A DNA stretch of 64,000 nt, from NCBI GenBank assembly GCA_016713125.1, contig JADJPT010000001.1:405748-469747 (forward strand). Reading direction: 5' to 3'. The stretch's first letter is position 1. Every line of letters starts with the position of its first letter. Both the position numbers and the translations under genes were made by a program. Shown here in pieces: positions 59,469 through 64,000 of this stretch. This stretch comes from Betaproteobacteria bacterium. Lineage in GTDB: Bacteria > Pseudomonadota > Gammaproteobacteria > Burkholderiales > SG8-39. Below the pieces are notes generated by a model. That model was not told the DNA's origin and ran no database searches. It saw only the letters and a list, made by a program, of their open reading frames with translations.

Positions 59469-60644
59469 CTACTGGCGCTCGACCTGCGGCTTGGGCCGCT
59501 TGCCGATCGTAATGCCGAGCTCCACTTCTTCCGGCCCGCGGCGGAACTTCATGCGCGCAACGGCACCGGGCGGCAGGCCGGCGATCAGCGTGAGCATGTT
59601 TCTGGTGTCGATGACCTGCTTGCCGTCGATCTCGATCAGAATATCCCCGGGTTTGACGCCCGCCTTGTCGGCCGGGCCGCCGCGCAGTACGCCGGCAATC
59701 AGTGCTCCACGCGGATCCTTCAGCTTGAAGGACTCAGCCAGCGCCGCGGTGAGCTCCTGCACCTCGACGCCGATCCAGCCACGCGTCATGGTGCCGGTCT
59801 TGATGATCTGCTCCATCACCTGCCGGCCAGTGGATACCGGGATCGCGAAGCCTATGCCGATCGAACCACCCGAGCGCGAGAAGATCGCAGTATTGATGCC
59901 AACCAGATTGCCTCCCGCGTCGATCAAGGCGCCGCCGGAGTTGCCCGGGTTGATCGCCGCGTCGGTCTGGATGAAATTCTCGAAGGTATTGATGCCCAGC
60001 TGTCCGCGGTCGAGCGCGGAAACGATGCCTGACGTGACCGTCTGGCCGACGCCGAAGGGGTTGCCGATCGCCAGCACCACGTCACCGACACGCAGATTTT
60101 CCGAGGAACCGAAGGTGATCGCCGGCAGCCCGGTCGCCTCCACGCGCAGCACGGCGAGGTCGCTCTCGGGGTCGCTGCCGACCAGCTTGGCGACCAGCTT
60201 CTTGCCGTCGGCCAGCAGCACTTCGATCTCGTCGGCGGCTTCCACGACATGGCTGTTGGTCAGGATGTAGCCGGCGGGGCTGACGATCACCCCGGAACCC
60301 AGGCTGGAGGCGCGTTCGGTCGGGTCGTTCGGCTGTTCGCCGAAGAAGCGCCGGAACAGCGGGTCGTTCAGCAGGGGATTGCGCGGGGTGCGCACCTCCT
60401 TGCTGGTGAATATGTTGACGACCGAGGGTGCCGCCTTGCGCACCGCATCGTTGTAGGAATTCGGTCGCGGCACGCTAGACGGGGCTTCATTGATTGCCGC
60501 CGGCACCGTGAGCACGGCCGTAGGACCACCGGGAAACGGCACGCCTTTCGCAGGTAGCCACTCGGGCTTGAGCGTGGAAATGACGAACAGTGCGGCGAGG
60601 CAGAGGGTCGCCGTCTGTGAGAAGACGAGCCACAGTTTGCGCAT
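59469..60644 (-). CDS. Do-family (HtrA/DegQ-type) periplasmic serine protease
   Basis: A 391-residue S1C protease with an N-terminal membrane anchor or signal (about 5-24). The catalytic triad is readable: His in GYILTNSHVV, Asp in SDLAVLRV, Ser in NPGNSGGALID, and one PDZ domain (RGALIAGVLRGGPADKAGVKPGDILIEIDGK). With one PDZ it resembles DegS more than DegP. The ATG at 60644 begins the signal; the open frame extends to 61436 antisense to the Nif3-like gene and is not real. It degrades or senses misfolded envelope proteins. Confidence 0.92.
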   Translation of the reverse strand: MRKLWLVFSQTATLCLAALFVISTLKPEWLPAKGVPFPGGPTAVLTVPAAINEAPSSVPRPNSYNDAVRKAAPSVVNIFTSKEVRTPRNPLLNDPLFRRFFGEQPNDPTERASSLGSGVIVSPAGYILTNSHVVEAADEIEVLLADGKKLVAKLVGSDPESDLAVLRVEATGLPAITFGSSENLRVGDVVLAIGNPFGVGQTVTSGIVSALDRGQLGINTFENFIQTDAAINPGNSGGALIDAGGNLVGINTAIFSRSGGSIGIGFAIPVSTGRQVMEQIIKTGTMTRGWIGVEVQELTAALAESFKLKDPRGALIAGVLRGGPADKAGVKPGDILIEIDGKQVIDTRNMLTLIAGLPPGAVARMKFRRGPEEVELGITIGKRPKPQVERQ

Positions 60645-60704
60645 GTCGGGAATCCTAACATATGCGGCGCTGCAAACGCACGCCGAGCGAGCCGATCGAT
60701 CCTC

Positions 60705-60710
60705 TACAAT
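60705..60710 (+). promoter_or_regulatory. Candidate -10 (TACAAT) of the Nif3-like gene
   Basis: TACAAT is 9 bases upstream of the ATG at 60720, again too close for a normal leader. No clear -35. The region is divergent to the protease gene. Confidence 0.4.
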
Positions 60711-60719
60711 CCGTCCATC

Positions 60720-61466
60720 ATGCACCGTGATGAACTTGTACGTACGCTCGACGCCTTGCTCGAGCCCGCACGCTTCCGCGACTACTGCCCGAACGGACTG
60801 CAGGTCGAGGGTCGTCCGGAGGTGCGGCGGATCGTTACGGCGGTGAGCGCGAGCCTTGCATTGCTCGAGGCCGCGCATGCCGATGGCGCGGACGCGGTGC
60901 TCGTCCACCACGGCTACTTCTGGCGCGACGAGGACCCGCGCATCGCCGGGATGCGCCGGGCGCGCATCGCCTTTCTTCTGTCGCGGGACATCAACCTCTA
61001 CGCCTACCACCTGCCGCTGGATGCGCAACCCAAACTCGGCAACAACGCGCAACTGGCCCGCCGTCTGGGCCTGGTTGAAGAAGGGCGCTGCGGCGATCAG
61101 AACCTGGTGTGTCACGGCAGGCTCGCCGTCCCGGCGCGGCTGGACGAGTTTGCGCTGGGTGTGGAGCAGGCGCTGGGCCGCGCACCGCTGGTGATCGGTG
61201 AACCGTCCCGCGTCCTGGCTCGCGTGGCTTGGTGTACCGGCGGGGCGCAGGGATTTTTCGATCAGGCCGTGCAACTGGGCGTGGACGCCTACCTCACCGG
61301 CGAGATCTCGGAGCAGCACGTTCACGCTGCGCGTGAGACCGGGGTGGCCTTCATCGCCGCCGGGCATCACGCCACCGAACGCTACGGGGTGCAGGCGGTG
61401 GGCGAGTATCTGGCAACACGGCACGGCCTCGAGCATCGCTACATCGACATCGACAACCCGGTGTAG
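60720..61466 (+). CDS. Nif3-like dinuclear metal-centre protein (YbgI family)
   Basis: A 248-residue Nif3/DUF34 protein: FRDYCPNGLQVEGRPEVRRIVTAVSASLALLEAAHADGADAVLVHHGYFWRDEDPR carries the first metal ligands, followed by LSRDINLYAYHLPLDAQPKLGNNAQLARRLGL and the second cluster YLTGEISEQHVHAARETGVAFIAAGHHATERYG. Related proteins have been linked to GTP cyclohydrolase or metal-dependent hydrolysis, but no function is settled. It is divergent from the protease and 120 bases before petA. Confidence 0.9.
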   Translation: MHRDELVRTLDALLEPARFRDYCPNGLQVEGRPEVRRIVTAVSASLALLEAAHADGADAVLVHHGYFWRDEDPRIAGMRRARIAFLLSRDINLYAYHLPLDAQPKLGNNAQLARRLGLVEEGRCGDQNLVCHGRLAVPARLDEFALGVEQALGRAPLVIGEPSRVLARVAWCTGGAQGFFDQAVQLGVDAYLTGEISEQHVHAARETGVAFIAAGHHATERYGVQAVGEYLATRHGLEHRYIDIDNPV

Positions 61467-61534
61467 CAGAGCGGAAATTCCCGCCTATTCAGGCGCTTAG
61501 ATGTCAAAAGCTGGAGTTTTCCGGCGTCGCTCGG

Positions 61535-61540
61535 TATAAT
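61535..61540 (+). promoter_or_regulatory. Probable -10 (TATAAT) of petABC
   Basis: A perfect TATAAT 45 bases before the petA ATG. The -35 region (CTGGAG 18 bases upstream) is weak. Its position fits a standard sigma-70 promoter for the cytochrome bc1 operon. Confidence 0.6.
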
Positions 61541-61585
61541 TCCGGACTTTCCCGATTTCATCTCCTCCCAACGGGGTTCACTCCT

Positions 61586-62179
61586 ATGAGTCAGCAGGAC
61601 AAAGTCGACAAGACGCGACGCAATCTGGTCGTCGCCACGGGTGTGGCCGGCGGACTGGCTTCGGTCGGTGTCGCCGTGCCGTTCGCGGCCAGCTGGATGC
61701 CTTCCGAGCGCGCCAAGGCGGCCGGGGCGCCGGTCGAGGCCGACATCTCCAAGCTAGAGCCCGGCCAGATGATGGTGGTGGAGTGGCGCTCCAAGCCCGT
61801 GTGGATCGTCAAGCGCACCAAGGAGCAGCTCGACGGACTCAAGAAAATTGCCGCGCAGACGGCGGACCCGGCTTCTGAGGTCCCGCAGCAACCCGATTAC
61901 GCGAAGAACGAAACCCGCTCGATCAAGCCGGAACTGCTGGTGGTCGTCGGCATCTGCACGCACTTGGGCTGCTCGCCGACCTCGAAGGGCGGCGACGCCA
62001 AGGCCGACATGGGCGCCGACTGGGAAGGCGGCTTCTACTGCCCCTGCCACGGCTCGAAGTTCGACCTCGCCGGCCGTGTCTACAAGGGCGTGCCCGCGCC
62101 GACCAACCTCGAAGTTCCGCCCCACACCTACGTGTCCGACACCACGTTGGTGCTCGGCGAAGACAAGAAGGGAGCGTAA
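61586..62179 (+). CDS. petA: Ubiquinol-cytochrome c reductase iron-sulfur (Rieske) subunit
   Basis: A 197-residue Rieske protein. The N-terminus has a twin-arginine motif (KTRRNLVVATG) and a membrane segment, so it is exported by the Tat system encoded 3 kb upstream. The 2Fe-2S ligands are in CTHLGCSP and FYCPCHGSKFD, each with Cys and His. Proline loop and C-terminal fold are intact. It transfers electrons from ubiquinol to cytochrome c1. petB follows after 4 bases. Confidence 0.96.
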   Translation: MSQQDKVDKTRRNLVVATGVAGGLASVGVAVPFAASWMPSERAKAAGAPVEADISKLEPGQMMVVEWRSKPVWIVKRTKEQLDGLKKIAAQTADPASEVPQQPDYAKNETRSIKPELLVVVGICTHLGCSPTSKGGDAKADMGADWEGGFYCPCHGSKFDLAGRVYKGVPAPTNLEVPPHTYVSDTTLVLGEDKKGA

Positions 62180-62183
62180 GTAC

Positions 62184-63458
62184 ATGGCCAGCCCCATCAC
62201 CGCGCTCGTCGAGTGGTTCGACTCCCGCATGCCGACGGTAGGCGAGGAGTACCGCAAGCACATGTCGGAGTACTACGCTCCGAAGAACTTCAACTTCTGG
62301 TACTACTTCGGCGCGCTTTCCATCCTCGTGCTGGTGATCCAGATCGTCTCCGGCATCTTCCTGACCATGAACTACAAGCCGGATGCGGCGCAAGCCTTCG
62401 GCTCGGTCGAGTACATCATGCGCGACGTGCCCGGCGGATGGCTGATCCGCTACATCCACTCGACGGGTGCCTCGGCATTCTTCGTCGTGGTCTATCTGCA
62501 CATGTTCCGCGCGCTGCTGTACGGCTCGTTCAAGAAGCCGCGCGAACTGGTGTGGATCTTCGGCGTGATGATCTATCTGTGCCTGATGGCCGAAGCCTTC
62601 ATGGGCTACTTGCTGCCTTGGGGGCAGATGTCCTACTGGGGCGCGCAGGTGATCGTCAATCTGTTCGGTGCGGTGCCGCTGATCGGTCCCGACCTGGCGG
62701 TCTGGATCCGCGGCGACTACGTGGTGTCCGATGCCACGCTGAACCGGTTCTTCGCTCTGCACGTGATCGCCATCCCGCTGGTGCTGCTCGGCCTGGTGGT
62801 GGCGCACATCCTTGCGCTGCATGACGTGGGCTCCAACAACCCCGACGGCATCGAGATCAAGAAGCACAAGGACGCGAACGGCCGGCCGCTGGACGGCATC
62901 CCTTTCCATCCCTACTACACGGTCAAGGACATCGCCGGCGCCATCGTGTTTCTGGCGGTGTTCTCCATCGTCGTGTTCTTCATGCCGGAGATGGGCGGCT
63001 ACTTCCTCGAGTACAACAACTTCGTTCCTGCAGATCCGCTGCAGACGCCGGCACACATTGCGCCAGTCTGGTATTTCACGCCGTATTACTCGATTCTGCG
63101 CGCCGTACCGCCGCTGTTCGGCTCGCAGTTTCCCGGGGTGATGGCAATGGGCCTGGCGACGCTGATCCTGTTCTTTCTGCCCTGGCTGGATCGTTCGCCG
63201 GTCAAGTCGATCCGCTACCGCGGCGCGTACTACAAGACCGCGCTGAGCCTGTTCATCGTGGCGTTCCTGATCCTTGGCTACCTCGGCGTGGAGCCGACCA
63301 ACGTCTGGGGCAGGTTCGGCGACTGGTTGGGCGGCGCGGAGCGCGCGACCGTGGTCTCGCGCATCTGCACCGTGATCTATTTCGGGTTCTTCATCCTCAT
63401 GCCGTGGTACACGGCCAGGGATACCCACAAACCGGAACCCTCCCGGGTGACGGCATGA
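62184..63458 (+). CDS. petB: Ubiquinol-cytochrome c reductase cytochrome b subunit
   Basis: A 424-residue cytochrome b with eight membrane helices. It opens MASPITALVEWFDSRMPTV; HSTGASAFFVVVYLHMFRALLYGSF carries first-heme ligands, and FFALHVIAIPLVLLGLVVAHILALHDVG the later ones. The Qo-site motif PEMGGYF (PEWY variant) and FLPWLDRSPVKSIRYRG are present. The frame extends upstream, but the ATG at 62184 starts the family sequence. It overlaps the petC frame at its stop. Confidence 0.95.
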   Translation: MASPITALVEWFDSRMPTVGEEYRKHMSEYYAPKNFNFWYYFGALSILVLVIQIVSGIFLTMNYKPDAAQAFGSVEYIMRDVPGGWLIRYIHSTGASAFFVVVYLHMFRALLYGSFKKPRELVWIFGVMIYLCLMAEAFMGYLLPWGQMSYWGAQVIVNLFGAVPLIGPDLAVWIRGDYVVSDATLNRFFALHVIAIPLVLLGLVVAHILALHDVGSNNPDGIEIKKHKDANGRPLDGIPFHPYYTVKDIAGAIVFLAVFSIVVFFMPEMGGYFLEYNNFVPADPLQTPAHIAPVWYFTPYYSILRAVPPLFGSQFPGVMAMGLATLILFFLPWLDRSPVKSIRYRGAYYKTALSLFIVAFLILGYLGVEPTNVWGRFGDWLGGAERATVVSRICTVIYFGFFILMPWYTARDTHKPEPSRVTA

Positions 63459-63475
63459 GCCGGACGAGGACGACG

Positions 63476-64000
63476 ATGAGGAAACTGCTGATTGCAACGC
63501 TGCTCGCGCCGGTGCTCGGGCTGTCCGGCGCGACCGCCGTCCAGGCGGCGGGCGCCGAGTACAAGCTTGATCGCGCACCGATAGACGGCAAGGATGTCGT
63601 CAGCCTGCAGGCCGGCGCGCGCACTTTCGCGAACTACTGCCTCAACTGCCATGGCGCGCAGTACATGCGCTACAACCGGCTGAAGGACATCGGGCTGACC
63701 GAGCAGCAGATCAAGGACAACCTGATGTTCGCCACCGAGAAGATCGGCGACACCATGAAGGTTGCTGCGACGGCCAAGGACGGCAAGCAGTGGTTCGGGG
63801 TACAGCCCCCCGACCTGACGGTGATTGCGCGTTCACGCGGTGCCGACTGGCTGTATACCTACCTGCGCACCTTCCATCGTGACCCGAAATCGGCGACGGG
63901 CTGGAACAACGCCGTGTTCCCGAACGTCGGCATGCCGCACGTGCTGTGGACCCTGCAGGGCGAGAAGGGTCTCGAAGTGACCAAGGTAAAGGACAAGGCC
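63476..64000 (+). CDS. petC: Ubiquinol-cytochrome c reductase cytochrome c1 subunit (cut by window end)
   Basis: The visible 175 residues contain a signal peptide (RKLLIATLLAPVLGLSGATAVQA), the heme attachment motif CLNCH and the following GAQYMRYNRL, and the family segment FGVQPPDLTVIARSRGADWLYTYLRTF. The distal Met ligand is in the missing part. The ATG at 63476 has a GAGGACG ribosome-binding site; an in-frame ATG at 63455, overlapping the petB stop, would add seven residues. Cytochrome c1 passes electrons from the Rieske centre to soluble cytochrome c. Confidence 0.93.
   Translation, partial: MRKLLIATLLAPVLGLSGATAVQAAGAEYKLDRAPIDGKDVVSLQAGARTFANYCLNCHGAQYMRYNRLKDIGLTEQQIKDNLMFATEKIGDTMKVAATAKDGKQWFGVQPPDLTVIARSRGADWLYTYLRTFHRDPKSATGWNNAVFPNVGMPHVLWTLQGEKGLEVTKVKDKA

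Overview
This is a GC-rich chromosomal window with the gene neighbourhoods of a betaproteobacterium. Indicators are hprK/ptsN/rapZ beside hpf-rpoN-lptB-lptA-lptC-kdsC-kdsD, a mlaFEDACB operon followed by an ABC exporter, a bolA-like gene, murA and hisGDCBHAFIE, then hinT-tatABC and petABC. The order is not certain; Rhodocyclales or Nitrosomonadales-type relatives seem plausible. No tRNA, rRNA, CRISPR array or insertion sequence was seen, and no intergenic gap exceeds 300 bases.

Layout. Positions 1-5.3 kb hold a catabolic or housekeeping group: the end of an HpaB-type flavin monooxygenase, a TauD-like dioxygenase, a RidA protein, a 5'-nucleotidase and an AsmA-like protein. Positions 5.3-12.2 kb (minus strand) hold a peptide-type ABC importer with an embedded M20 amidohydrolase; three of its genes are visibly frameshifted and a fourth has a local frame slip. 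Positions 12.3-24.3 kb hold mutY, a LON-domain protein, rapZ, a PsiF-repeat protein, hprK, ptsN, hpf, rpoN, the Lpt/Kdo genes and a KefB/YbaL-type antiporter. In this stretch lptB carries two in-frame amber codons and kdsD a frameshift.

Positions 24.3-43.7 kb are the most interesting part: an MSHA-like type IV pilus/type II secretion hybrid. A compact nine-gene minus-strand operon encodes secretin, TPR protein, assembly ATPase, platform protein, GspL-like fusion, PilO-like protein, small periplasmic protein, very large minor pilin and prepilin. Around it lie a separate major-pilin gene, a histidine kinase and a sigma-54 response regulator at opposite ends, and an ABC-2 permease and an ABC ATPase also at opposite ends. 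The pilin gene has a near-consensus sigma-54 promoter and interlocked inverted repeats upstream, while rpoN itself is encoded 6 kb away. The simplest reading is one regulatory and export module wrapped around the pilus genes: kinase and regulator activate pilin transcription with RpoN, and the split ABC transporter serves the same programme.

Positions 43.8-64 kb (plus strand) are outer-membrane lipid transport (mla), an ABC exporter, an IbaG-like protein, murA, the full histidine operon (hisB has lost about 92 bp in the middle), hinT, tatABC with a terminator-like hairpin between tatA and tatB, a Do-family protease, a Nif3-like protein and cytochrome bc1 (petABC, petC cut by the window end). 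The Rieske protein carries a Tat signal and so links petA to the tat genes.

Several broken genes are normally essential (lptB, kdsD). Together with their clustering this makes assembly or sequencing error a serious alternative to true gene decay.
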